From the NCBI GenBank assembly GCA_003168295.1, contig PMST01000147.1, positions 1 to 15,525 on the forward strand: a stretch of 15,525 bases of DNA, given 5' to 3'. Below the pieces are notes generated by a model. That model worked only from the letters and a program-made list of their open reading frames with translations, was not told where the DNA came from and searched no databases. Positions 1 to 6,930 of the stretch are shown here, piece by piece. The position numbers were made by a program, and so were the translations under genes. Every line of letters starts with the position of its first letter. The stretch's first letter is position 1. This stretch comes from Actinomycetota bacterium. GTDB taxonomy: Bacteria > Actinomycetota > Actinomycetes > Streptosporangiales > Streptosporangiaceae.

Positions 1-866
1 TGTTCTCCATCATCGCCATGGACCAGCGCAACACCCTGCGCCGCATGTTCACGGCGGTCGGCCTCGACGCGAGCGATGACGACCTGCGTACCGCGAAAGC
101 CGACGTTGCCCGCGTCCTGACGCCCGCGGCCACCGGCCTGCTTTCCGACCCGACCTACGGCGTCCCGGCCATCACCCAAGCCAAGGCGCTCGCCGCGAAC
201 TGCGGGTTGCTCATCGCCGCCGAACCGTCGGAGCGGCGCAGTTACCAAGGCGAACCGCGCACCCACCGCGACCCTGACCTGGACGCCCGGTGGGTTCTCG
301 ACCAGGGCGGCGACGCCCTCAAGTTCTTCGTCCAGCTGCGCGCCGACCGCCCGGCCCCGGCCCCGGGTGAGCCGGACCTGGTCGCCGAGACGCTGGCCGT
401 CTGCGAGGAAATCATCCGCGACTGCCGCGCCACGGGCGTGCCGGTGGTCATCGAGAACCTGGTGTACACCCGCCCGGGCGAGGACTTCAGCGGCCAGGCC
501 CGCGAGGACGCGATCATCGAGTCAGCCCGGGCCCTGGACGACCTGGACATCGACCTGCTCAAGCTCGAATACCCCGGCTCGCCTGAAGGCTGCAAGCGGC
601 TGGCGGCGATCCTGCACCACCCCTGGGCCGTGCTGTCCGCGGGCGTGCCCTTCGACCAGTTCACCGACATCATCCAGATCGCCTGCGACGAAGGAGGAGC
701 CTCGGGCTTCATCGCCGGCCGCTCGGTATGGCGCGAAGTGGTCAGCCTGGTGGGTCCCGCCCGCGAAGAGTTCCTCACCTCGGTCGCGCTGCCCCGCCTG
801 GAAAGGCTGGTCGATGTCGCGGCACACCGGGCCCGCCCGTGGAACGAGGCAGGCACGACGAGGTAG
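1..866 (+). CDS. LacD/DeoC-type class I aldolase, 5' end cut off by the window
   Basis: The reading frame is open to the window edge. The first ATG in view (position 18) is not the real start, because the residues just before it already belong to the conserved family N-terminus (F-S-I-I-A followed by M-D-Q-R). Family landmarks, numbered from that ATG, are MDQR at 1-4, ALKFFVQLRAD at 100-110 and DIDLLKLEYPG at 177-187. In LacD aldolases the lysine of the last motif (K182 here) forms the Schiff base. VLSAGVPFDQF at 205-215 and GFIAGRSVWREVV at 230-242 match the C-terminal phosphate-binding part of the barrel. Members cleave ketose-1,6-bisphosphates such as tagatose 1,6-bisphosphate, or related sugar phosphates such as sulfofructose phosphate. 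The substrate cannot be read from this fragment. The protein is soluble with no signal peptide. A 31-bp gap follows before the creatininase-like gene. Confidence 0.75.
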   Translation, partial: FSIIAMDQRNTLRRMFTAVGLDASDDDLRTAKADVARVLTPAATGLLSDPTYGVPAITQAKALAANCGLLIAAEPSERRSYQGEPRTHRDPDLDARWVLDQGGDALKFFVQLRADRPAPAPGEPDLVAETLAVCEEIIRDCRATGVPVVIENLVYTRPGEDFSGQAREDAIIESARALDDLDIDLLKLEYPGSPEGCKRLAAILHHPWAVLSAGVPFDQFTDIIQIACDEGGASGFIAGRSVWREVVSLVGPAREEFLTSVALPRLERLVDVAAHRARPWNEAGTTR

Positions 867-885
867 GCGCAACGCGGCAGGAACA

Positions 886-891
886 TAGCAT
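886..891 (+). promoter_or_regulatory. -10 box for a leaderless creatininase-family transcript
   Basis: TAGCAT fits the actinobacterial TANNNT -10 consensus. It lies six bases before the ATG at 898, so transcription would begin at or next to the start codon. There is no Shine-Dalgarno sequence in the gap, which agrees with a leaderless message. No convincing -35 is visible. Confidence 0.4.
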
Positions 892-897
892 GGCGGC

Positions 898-1644
898 ATG
901 TCCGCGTCGCCGCCTGCTGCTGAGCTGGCGCAGCTGCGATGGCCCGAGATCGAGCAGGGCCCGCGGCAGCTGCTCGTGGTGCCGGTCGGCTCGCTCGAGC
1001 AGCACGGCCCGCACCTGCCGCTTGACACCGACACCAGGATCGCGGTGGCCGTGGCCCGGCGGGCTTGCGCGGGCCGGGCCGGGGTCGCGCTCGCCCCGGG
1101 CTTCGCCATCGGCGCCAGCGGTGAGCACGCGGCCTTCCCCGGCACGCTGTCCATCGGCACCGGGGCGCTAACCACGTGCCTGATCGAACTAGGCCGGCAC
1201 GCCAGCCTGCACTGGCCCGCCGTGCTGCTGGTCAACGGGCACGGCGGGAACGGCACCGCGGTCCAGGCCGCCGTCGGCCGGCTTCGCTACGAGGGACGCG
1301 CCTGCTCGAGCTGGCACGCCGGGCTGCCCGGCGGTGACGCGCACGCCGGCCGGTCCGAGACCTCGCTCATGCTCGCGCTTGACCCGGATGCCGTGCGCCT
1401 GGAGGCGGCCGCGCGAGGCGACGTCCGGCCGCTGACCGAGATCATGCCGCTGCTGCGTGAGCAGGGCGTGCGGGCGGTGAGCGCCAACGGCGTGCTCGGC
1501 GACCCGGCCGGGGCCAGCGCCGCCGAAGGCGAGCACCTACTCGAGCGCCTCGAGGCTGGGCTGAGCGACGCGCTGGACACGCTGCTGCGCACCCGGTTAC
1601 TGCAGGCTCGCGGGGTTACCGAAGGGCCGCCGACCCGGCCGTGA
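898..1644 (+). CDS. mftE: MftE-like creatininase-family amidohydrolase
   Basis: This is a 248-residue protein of the creatininase family. Metal-site signatures are GSLEQHGPHLPLDTDT at 31-46 (likely ligands E34, H36, D45), NGHGGN at 113-118 (H115) and HAGRSETS at 149-156 (E154). The combination of VPVGSLEQHGPHLPLDTDT, SGEHAAFPGTLSIG and the later NGVLGDPAGASAAEGE block is what I recall for MftE, the mycofactocin peptidase that trims the core peptide from MftA. No other mycofactocin gene is in view: an aldolase lies upstream and a DUF1003 gene downstream, where the glycosyltransferase gene mftF might be expected. It could be an isolated mftE, the edge of a rearranged cluster, or a related creatininase-family enzyme with another amide substrate. 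The ATG at 898 has no Shine-Dalgarno but a -10 box at the leaderless distance. Confidence 0.75.
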   Translation: MSASPPAAELAQLRWPEIEQGPRQLLVVPVGSLEQHGPHLPLDTDTRIAVAVARRACAGRAGVALAPGFAIGASGEHAAFPGTLSIGTGALTTCLIELGRHASLHWPAVLLVNGHGGNGTAVQAAVGRLRYEGRACSSWHAGLPGGDAHAGRSETSLMLALDPDAVRLEAAARGDVRPLTEIMPLLREQGVRAVSANGVLGDPAGASAAEGEHLLERLEAGLSDALDTLLRTRLLQARGVTEGPPTRP

Positions 1645-1702
1645 CCGACGTTTGTCATGGCCAGAAGGATGCACCGCGCCGGCCAACGCGCCACTAGCAG
1701 GC

Positions 1703-1722
1703 GGTGACATGTGGGTGTCACC
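1703..1722. repeat. 20-bp inverted repeat downstream of the creatininase gene
   Basis: GGTGACA and TGTCACC are perfect 7-bp arms around a 6-base spacer (TGTGGG). No T-run follows, so a Rho-independent terminator is not well supported. The TGACA-N6-TGTCA spacing is that of a dimeric regulator operator and could serve the DUF1003/TMEM175 unit that begins 160 bp downstream. Confidence 0.45.
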
Positions 1723-1798
1723 ACCGCCCGTTCGGGATAAGTAAATCAACGCCACATGACCCCGGGAGAAACGGTGTACGCGTCCGTGCCGAGCCGGG

Positions 1799-1814
1799 AG
1801 CGCGAAAGCGCGCT
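1799..1814 (+). other. Short GC hairpin in the DUF1003 leader
   Basis: AGCGCG and CGCGCT form a perfect 6-bp stem closed by a 4-base loop (AAAG), about 70 bases before the DUF1003 start codon. The 239-bp region 1645-1883 holds this hairpin and the palindrome at 1703-1722. I could not match it to a riboswitch class I know, including the M-box and the c-di-AMP riboswitch. Confidence 0.35.
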
Positions 1815-1883
1815 AGGTTATGGCAGTCCCTAGTTTCGCTGGTCGTGGCCTCCACACCAGCGGCGGCTGCGCGGAGGATACTG

Positions 1884-2501
1884 ATGACCGAGACGTGCTC
1901 ACCCGATACGCTCACTCCTTTGCCACCGATTCCGCCACGCCCGGAAACCGATGGCGCCGCCGTCCGGGCCATCGAAGAGGCCTCGACCCATATCCGTGAG
2001 CGCGCTCAGAAGATCCGGGAATGCCCGGAACTGCACATTCCCAGGCTCGTCCTGTCCAAGCACGTGCGCGGCACCAGCATCCTGGACAGAATCGCGGACG
2101 CGGTCAACGTCTTCTGCGGTTCCATGTACGTCTTCGTCTTCATCACCGTCGGCGTGGTGGCCTGGCTCTTTCTCGGCAACGTCGTCGGATTCGACAAGAC
2201 GCCCTGGCCGCTGCTCCTGACCATCCTCAACCTGCCGCAGCTGTCGATCATGATCTCGCTGCAGGTCAGCGCGAACCGCGCCCAGGCCGCCAGCGACCGT
2301 CGGGCCATCGCCGACCACGAGACCCTCATCGCGCTGCACGAGATGGGCAAGCAGCAGCTCGACATCCTGAACGGCCAGGACCGCGTGCTGGCCTTGCTGA
2401 ACAACTTCGCCAGCAAGGACATGCCGGGCAAGCAGAACGAGCTCCAGGACTGCGTGAACCAGATCCTCGCGACCGTCAAGCAACGGCCCGCCGCCGACTG
2501 A
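1884..2501 (+). CDS. DUF1003 family inner-membrane protein
   Basis: The product has 205 residues. The ATG at 1884 is chosen because GGAGG lies at 1873-1877, six bases upstream. A longer in-frame start at 1704 would translate the palindromic leader and adds no conserved sequence. After a Pro-rich N-terminus and a charged segment, the DUF1003 core begins with SILDRIADAVNVFCGSMYVF (65-84). Two membrane helices follow at about 80-101 and 107-128, then the conserved N-R-A-Q-A-A-S-D-R-R segment (131-140) and a helical cytoplasmic tail. The function of DUF1003 is not established. The TMEM175-type channel gene starts 11 bp after this stop, so the two are probably co-transcribed and may work together in ion homeostasis (inference). 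Confidence 0.85.
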   Translation: MTETCSPDTLTPLPPIPPRPETDGAAVRAIEEASTHIRERAQKIRECPELHIPRLVLSKHVRGTSILDRIADAVNVFCGSMYVFVFITVGVVAWLFLGNVVGFDKTPWPLLLTILNLPQLSIMISLQVSANRAQAASDRRAIADHETLIALHEMGKQQLDILNGQDRVLALLNNFASKDMPGKQNELQDCVNQILATVKQRPAAD

Positions 2502-2512
2502 GCAAGGCGCAG

Positions 2513-3190
2513 GTGGACAGGTCCAGGCTTGAGGCGTTCAGCGACGGTGTCTTCGCGGTGGCCATCACGCTGCTCGCCCTCAATCTCACTGTGGCCGGGC
2601 CCGGCCACGGTGTGCTGCTCCATCAGCTCGGCACCCACTGGACGGCCTTCGTCGCGTACCTGATCAGTTTCTTCATGATCGGCATCGTCTGGGTCAACCA
2701 CCATGTGCTGGTCCGCGGGATCGCCGTGGTGGACCGGACGCTGCTCTTCCTCAATCTGGTGCTGCTGCTGTTCGTGGTGATGATCCCGTTCGCCACCGCC
2801 ACCGTGGCCGAGTACCTGGCCGTGTACCTGGGCCCCCACGGCTCGCACGCGCACCGGGACACGCAGATCGCCATGATGCTCTACGGCGCCGTGTTCCTCG
2901 GCATGTCAATCGGTTTCGGCGGGATGTTCGAGTGGACCCTGCACGGCGAGCACATGTACCGGCGGCTGCCAATCGACAAGCACTGGGCCGCCCGGGCGCG
3001 GTTCGTCGGCGGCGGGCTTGCCTACGTCATGGCCATCGCGGTTGCGCAGTTCTACGCCGTCGCCTCCTTCGTGATCATCGCGCTGGTCGCCGTCTACTAC
3101 ATCGTGGAGCGCACACCCGACGCCTACAAGGCTCCGGCCGGGGACGCCTCCGCCGACCCCGGTGGCCCGGACGGATCCGGGGGCGAGTGA
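2513..3190 (+). CDS. TMEM175 (DUF1211) family potassium channel
   Basis: The GTG at 2513, five bases after AAGG (2504-2507), gives a 225-residue protein whose N-terminus reads M-D-R-S-R-L-E-A-F-S-D. The R-x3-F-S-D signature (5-11) in helix 1 defines bacterial TMEM175 channels, which form K+-permeable tetramers with a pore lined by the first helix. Six membrane helices can be traced at about 11-26, 43-65, 75-98, 120-139, 166-184 and 186-199, matching the single six-helix repeat of bacterial members. The frame is also open far upstream through the DUF1003 gene, but that extension is Arg/Pro-rich noise in the wrong frame. The stop codon lies in the first unit of a 29-bp tandem duplication. Transcription is probably from the DUF1003 promoter. 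Confidence 0.85.
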   Translation: MDRSRLEAFSDGVFAVAITLLALNLTVAGPGHGVLLHQLGTHWTAFVAYLISFFMIGIVWVNHHVLVRGIAVVDRTLLFLNLVLLLFVVMIPFATATVAEYLAVYLGPHGSHAHRDTQIAMMLYGAVFLGMSIGFGGMFEWTLHGEHMYRRLPIDKHWAARARFVGGGLAYVMAIAVAQFYAVASFVIIALVAVYYIVERTPDAYKAPAGDASADPGGPDGSGGE

Positions 3191-3237
3191 GACAAGTTCT
3201 GCTGGCTAGGGGCGAGTGAAACAAGTTCCGCAGGCTA
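3180..3237 (+). repeat. 29-bp tandem direct duplication over the TMEM175 stop codon
   Basis: Units 3180-3208 and 3209-3237 are adjacent and differ at only 3 of 29 positions (3191/3220, 3200/3229, 3203/3232). Each begins GGGGCGAGTGA, so the end of the channel gene including its TGA stop is duplicated, and each contains ACAAGTTC. The second unit lies just upstream of the antiporter promoter. Confidence 0.85.
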
Positions 3238-3241
3238 ATAG

Positions 3242-3272
3242 TTGCTATCAAGCAAGTGATTCGCTGTAGACT
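3242..3272 (+). promoter_or_regulatory. Candidate promoter of the DHA2 antiporter gene
   Basis: A -35-like TTGCTA (3242-3247) and a -10 TAGACT (3267-3272) are separated by 19 bp. The -10 ends eight bases before the GTG at 3281, and no Shine-Dalgarno is present, so the message may be leaderless. The spacing is slightly long on both sides. Confidence 0.4.
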
Positions 3273-3280
3273 CGTTTAAC

Positions 3281-5179
3281 GTGCGGCAAAGCGCGGATTC
3301 AGGTCATGTGAACGGGACATCCGGAACGCCAGGCGGATCGCCTGGCCAGGACGGGCGGCCGGATAGATACCGGTGGATCGCCCTGTCCAACACGACACTG
3401 AGCATGACGATGGCCACGATCGACGCGTCGATCGTGATCGTCGCGATGCCGGCCATCTTCCGCGGCATCCACCTGAACCCGCTCACCCCGGGCAACGTGA
3501 CATACCTGCTGTGGATGATCATCGGCTACCTGCTCGTGCAGTCCGTGCTGGTGGTGACGCTGGGCCGGCTGGGCGACATGTTCGGCCGGGTGAAGATCTA
3601 CAACCTGGGCTTCGTCGTCTTCACGCTGGCCTCGATCGCCTTGTCCCTGGATCCGCTGACCGGTACGCACGGGGCGATGTGGCTCATCGGCTGGCGGTTC
3701 GGGCAGGCCTTCGGCGGCGCGATGCTGATGGCGAACTCGGCCGCGATCTTGACCGACGCGTTCCCGGCCAACAAGCGCGGCATGGCGCTGGGCGTCAACC
3801 AGATCGCCGGGATCTCCGGGCAGTTCGTCGGGCTGCTGCTCGGCGGCCTGCTGGCCGCGGTGAACTGGCGCCTGGTGTTCTGGGTGAATGTGCCGATCGG
3901 GCTGTTCGGCACGGTGTGGGCGTACAAGAGCCTGCGCGAGATCGCGACCACCAAGCGCGCGAAGATCGACTGGATCGGGAACGTCATGTTCGCGCTGGGC
4001 CTCGGCTCGCTGCTCGTCGCCATCACCTACGGGATCCGGCCCTACGGCGGTCACGCCACCGGATGGACCAACCCGTGGATCATCGGCGGCCTGATCGGCG
4101 GCACGGTGATGCTGACCGCGTTCTGCATCTTCGAGACCAAGATCGCCGAGCCGATGTTCCAGATGGGCCTGTTCAAGATCAGGGCGTTCGCGGCGGGCAA
4201 CGCGGCCAGCCTGCTCGGCTCCATCGCCCGCGGCGGGCTGCAGTTCATGCTGGTCATCTGGCTGGCCGGCATCTGGCTGCCGCTGCACGGCTACGACTTC
4301 ACGGTGACGCCGCTGTGGGCCGGGATCTACATGCTGCCGCTCACCGCGGGTTTCCTGATCGCCGGGCCGATCTCGGGCGTCTTGTCCGACCGGTACGGGC
4401 CGCGGCTGTTTGCGACCTCCGGCCTGCTGCTGGCCGCGCTGTGCTTCACCGGGCTGATGCTCCTCCCGATAGACTTCTCCTACTGGGTGTTCGCGCTGCT
4501 GATCTTCGGTAACGGGGTCGGCTCGGGACTGTTCGCCTCCCCCAACACCTCCGCGATCATGAGCGCGGTACCGGCCAGCCACCGCGGCTCGGCCTCCGGG
4601 ATGCGCTCCACCTTCCAGAACTCCGGTATGTCCCTGTCCATCGGCATCTTCTTCTCGCTGATGATCGCCGGGCTGGCCTCGACCCTGCCCAAGACCCTGA
4701 GCAAGGGGCTGATGGCCCAGGGCGTACCGGCCTCGGTGGCCACCCAGGTCAGCCACCTGCCGCCGGTCAGCACGGTTTTCGCCTCACTGCTCGGCTACAA
4801 CCCGGTGCAGAACCTGCTGGCGCCCTACGGGGTGCTGTCCAAGCTGCCCGCGCACAACGTCGCGGTGCTCACCGGCAGGCAGTTCTTCCCGACCCTGATC
4901 GAGGCGCCGTTTCATCACGGCCTGGTCATCGTGTTCACGGCCGCCGCGCTCATGGCGGTTACCGGGGCGCTGGTGTCACTGCTGCGCGGCAAGCAGTTCT
5001 ACTACGACGACAAAGACGCTCCTGCGGTCATCCTGGCGCCCGTGGACCACAAGAAGAGAATTATTCCGAACGGGCACGCCCTCACTCCCCGCAACGGCGA
5101 TGCCCCCGCCGTGGCGGACGATTCCCCCCCGGTAACCAGGCGTGATCCCGCCTCGCCCCGCCGTGGCGGCAGCGCGTAG
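3281..5179 (+). CDS. MFS DHA2-family (14-helix, EmrB/QacA-like) drug:proton antiporter
   Basis: The 632-residue protein has a 30-residue hydrophilic N-terminus and then alternating hydrophobic segments consistent with 14 membrane helices. Helix 1 carries TIDASIVIVAMPAI (47-60), the DHA2 form of the L-D-x-T-I-V-N-V-A-L-P motif. MFS motif A between helices 2 and 3 is G-R-L-G-D-M-F-G-R at 95-103. The helix-5 region (GISGQFVGLLLGG) replaces the usual G-x-x-x-G-P-x-x-G-G motif C, lacking its proline. A hydrophilic tail of about 60 residues rich in Pro, Asp and Arg follows the last helix, longer than usual. Members export hydrophobic cations, antibiotics or similar compounds using the proton gradient; the substrate is unknown. 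The GTG start is supported by the promoter spacing rather than by a ribosome site. No regulator is adjacent. Confidence 0.9.
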   Translation: MRQSADSGHVNGTSGTPGGSPGQDGRPDRYRWIALSNTTLSMTMATIDASIVIVAMPAIFRGIHLNPLTPGNVTYLLWMIIGYLLVQSVLVVTLGRLGDMFGRVKIYNLGFVVFTLASIALSLDPLTGTHGAMWLIGWRFGQAFGGAMLMANSAAILTDAFPANKRGMALGVNQIAGISGQFVGLLLGGLLAAVNWRLVFWVNVPIGLFGTVWAYKSLREIATTKRAKIDWIGNVMFALGLGSLLVAITYGIRPYGGHATGWTNPWIIGGLIGGTVMLTAFCIFETKIAEPMFQMGLFKIRAFAAGNAASLLGSIARGGLQFMLVIWLAGIWLPLHGYDFTVTPLWAGIYMLPLTAGFLIAGPISGVLSDRYGPRLFATSGLLLAALCFTGLMLLPIDFSYWVFALLIFGNGVGSGLFASPNTSAIMSAVPASHRGSASGMRSTFQNSGMSLSIGIFFSLMIAGLASTLPKTLSKGLMAQGVPASVATQVSHLPPVSTVFASLLGYNPVQNLLAPYGVLSKLPAHNVAVLTGRQFFPTLIEAPFHHGLVIVFTAAALMAVTGALVSLLRGKQFYYDDKDAPAVILAPVDHKKRIIPNGHALTPRNGDAPAVADDSPPVTRRDPASPRRGGSA

Positions 5180-5182
5180 ACT
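5177..5182 (+). promoter_or_regulatory. -10 box for the leaderless FmdB-type gene, overlapping the antiporter stop
   Basis: TAGACT matches TANNNT and sits six bases before the GTG at 5189. Its first three bases are the TAG stop codon of the antiporter gene. No -35 consensus or Shine-Dalgarno is visible. The identical hexamer precedes the antiporter gene at 3267. Confidence 0.45.
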
Positions 5183-5188
5183 GTCACC

Positions 5189-5410
5189 GTGCCCCGATAT
5201 GAGTACCGCTGCCGTGCCTGCGGCGACACGTTCGAGCTGAGCCGGCCGATGACCGAGTCATCGGCTCCGAGTATCTGCCCGCAGGGCCATGACGACACGG
5301 TCAAGCTCCTGTCCGCGGTCTCGGTGTCAGGCCTGGCTTCTGGCCGCGATCGTTCGGCCGGGTCCGGCGATCCTGGGGGCTGCTGCGGCGGTTCCTGCGG
5401 CTGCGGCTAG
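5189..5410 (+). CDS. FmdB-family putative zinc ribbon protein
   Basis: The 73-residue protein opens with MPRYEYRCRACGDTFELSRPM, the typical start of FmdB-family zinc ribbons. The first metal knuckle is C8-x2-C11 and the second is the C-P-Q-G-H group at 30-34. The C-terminus is a Gly/Cys-rich tail (GGCCGGSCGCG), common in actinobacterial members. The family was named after a formamide-inducible regulatory protein, but for most members no function is proven. GTG is the only start that keeps the conserved N-terminus. It lies ten bases after the antiporter stop, yet the TAGACT box suggests its own leaderless transcript. Confidence 0.85.
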   Translation: MPRYEYRCRACGDTFELSRPMTESSAPSICPQGHDDTVKLLSAVSVSGLASGRDRSAGSGDPGGCCGGSCGCG

Positions 5411-5447
5411 CCACCCGCCGCCCCGTTCTCCCTCCTCTGGCTGATCG

Positions 5448-5463
5448 TGCGTCATTTGACGCA
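5448..5463. repeat. Inverted repeat, candidate operator for the small membrane protein gene
   Basis: TGCGTCA and TGACGCA are perfect 7-bp arms separated by TT. The right arm includes TTGACG (5456-5461), which resembles a -35, but the -10 position 17 bp on (GTGACT) is poor. The site lies 88 bp upstream of the ATG at 5552 and 38 bp after the FmdB stop. Confidence 0.4.
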
Positions 5464-5551
5464 GTGAAACTGCTGCAGGTGACTCAGCCCCGCGTCCTCT
5501 CCCCTGATTGGCTTGAGGAGAAGGTTGAGCGCACGTACGGAGGCGAGAAGG

Positions 5552-6139
5552 ATGGCCGCAACCCTGGCTGTACCGGCGGAGGCGATGAGAGGGCGACGCA
5601 GCCTCGGCGAGGATCACCCCGGTGCCGATCGCGACCAGCTAGATCGTGAACTGCCAGATCGGGGGCCCGCCCAGGAGGCCATCGCGGAGATGGCCTGGCT
5701 GCTGCGCGACACGCGCGGCAGCATGCTTCTGGACGGCAGCGTTCTGAGCGCGATCACGATCGGCATCGCCGTGGAGGCCGCCTTCTCGCCCTCCGTGCTG
5801 CGTCCCAGCGTTATCGGCCTGGCCTGTGCGGGCCTGCTGGCCGGCCTGATCGTCTGCTGGCTCCGGGCCGGGGCGCTGCTGCTCCTGGCCGGCCGGCCGG
5901 TGCTCGACCAGCTCAACGAGCAGCGCTGGCGGGCCGGCGCTCCGATCGACCCCCGGGTGCGGTGGCTGACGGTTCCGCCGTCTGAGGAAAACGTGGACGC
6001 CTGGAACTGGGCCCGGGTGAACCTCCTGCTCGGAGCGGCCCGGATCCGGCGGGAGCGGATCCACCTGGTCGACATCTGGACGTTCATCACCGCGGCCTGC
6101 TTCCTGGCCTGGACGGTGACGGTCCTGCTCGGCGCGTGA
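5552..6139 (+). CDS. Small integral membrane protein of unknown function
   Basis: The ATG at 5552 follows GGAGG (5539-5543) at eight bases and gives 195 residues; a TTG at 5513 would add 13 residues but lacks that site. The first 50 residues are charged and probably cytoplasmic. Two helices follow at about 63-79 and 86-113. A soluble stretch contains the segment RWRAGAPIDPRVRWLTVPPSEEN (125-147), followed by a Trp/Arg-rich amphipathic region, and the last helix spans about 172-194, ending in L-L-G-A. I recognise no family. The gene is 65 bp upstream of the Crp/Fnr regulator in the same direction, so the two could be co-transcribed. Confidence 0.7.
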   Translation: MAATLAVPAEAMRGRRSLGEDHPGADRDQLDRELPDRGPAQEAIAEMAWLLRDTRGSMLLDGSVLSAITIGIAVEAAFSPSVLRPSVIGLACAGLLAGLIVCWLRAGALLLLAGRPVLDQLNEQRWRAGAPIDPRVRWLTVPPSEENVDAWNWARVNLLLGAARIRRERIHLVDIWTFITAACFLAWTVTVLLGA

Positions 6140-6204
6140 CGCGTTTCCTGCCTCGGTGTTTGTGAACTGCCCCTGGATGCCTCATCGTAGGACCAAGGTC
6201 GGCC

Positions 6205-6930
6205 ATGGCCCGCTCACTGACACGTGAGGCATTCCTCGGTGATATGAATCTGCACGGGATGGGACCGCCCCAGGGTTTCTGGAGTCTTCTTACCGGTCCG
6301 GAGCAGTCGGTCCTGTCGGGTCTCGGCCGGATGAGCGTGTTCCCGCCCGGCGCGGCGCTGTGCGTCGAAGGCGACCCGGCCACGCACGTGTTCATCCTCG
6401 TGGCGGGCTGGGTGAAGATCCTCGCGGTGACCAGTGAGGGCCAAGAGATGGTGCTCGCGCTGCGGGGAAACGGCGACATCGTCGGGGAGCTGGCCGAGGC
6501 CACCGGCTATCGCACCGCCACGGTGCAGGCCGCCGGCACGGTGCGCGCGCTGATCGTGGGGCACGACAAGTTCAGCTCATTCCTCGACTCTTACCTGGGC
6601 GCCTCGCAGGCCTACCGGCGCTTCCTCACGCAGCGCTGGAGTGACACGGCGGCGATGCTGCGCAGGCGTTCGGGCACCAGCGGCGCGCAACGGCTTGCCT
6701 TCCTGCTGCTCGACCTGGCGGGTCAGCCTGGGACCGGGATGGCCGACGACGTCTACGTCACGATGCCGTTGTCGCAGGAGGATCTGGCCAGCCTGGCCGG
6801 CACGTCACGTGCGACCGTTACCCGGGCCCTGGGTAACTGGCGCCGGCGCGGTTTCATCCGCACCGGCCAGCGGCGTATCACGATCATGGATCCGGGAGCC
6901 TTGCGGCAGATCGCCGGTCACCCTGCCTAG
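6205..6930 (+). CDS. Crp/Fnr family transcription regulator
   Basis: The product has 241 residues. The cyclic-nucleotide-binding beta-barrel covers about 25-140 and contains the phosphate-binding cassette G94-E95-L96 ... R103-T104-A105-T106. The Glu and the Arg-Thr pair that hold the ribose and phosphate of cAMP are present, so cAMP or a similar ligand is plausible. No cysteine cluster of the FNR type is seen. A dimerisation helix (about 130-152) leads to a Crp-type winged helix-turn-helix with LSQEDLASLAGTSRATVTRAL at 189-209. In the recognition helix S-R-A-T-V-T-R the Glu of E. coli Crp is replaced by Ala, which predicts altered operator specificity. The ATG at 6205 is six bases after AAGG (6195-6198). 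The gene ends tail to tail with the antiporter on the other strand. Confidence 0.9.
   Translation: MARSLTREAFLGDMNLHGMGPPQGFWSLLTGPEQSVLSGLGRMSVFPPGAALCVEGDPATHVFILVAGWVKILAVTSEGQEMVLALRGNGDIVGELAEATGYRTATVQAAGTVRALIVGHDKFSSFLDSYLGASQAYRRFLTQRWSDTAAMLRRRSGTSGAQRLAFLLLDLAGQPGTGMADDVYVTMPLSQEDLASLAGTSRATVTRALGNWRRRGFIRTGQRRITIMDPGALRQIAGHPA

Noticed and set aside
1704..1883. Extended N-terminus of the DUF1003 gene from GTG 1704
   Set aside because: The 60 extra residues are not conserved, start inside a palindrome and lack a ribosome site; ATG 1884 has GGAGG at the right distance.
1730..1883. Riboswitch (M-box or c-di-AMP) before the DUF1003 gene
   Set aside because: The conserved core blocks of those classes as I know them are not present; only a generic hairpin is visible.
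2021..2512. Upstream extension of the TMEM175 frame through the DUF1003 gene
   Set aside because: The extension is Arg/Pro/Ala noise in a shifted frame. The conserved protein begins at R-L-E-A-F-S-D, just after the GTG at 2513.
3299..4756. 485-codon minus-strand frame opposite the first antiporter
   Set aside because: Low-complexity His/Gln/Arg/Asp composition and no ribosome site; an antisense artefact of the real transporter gene.
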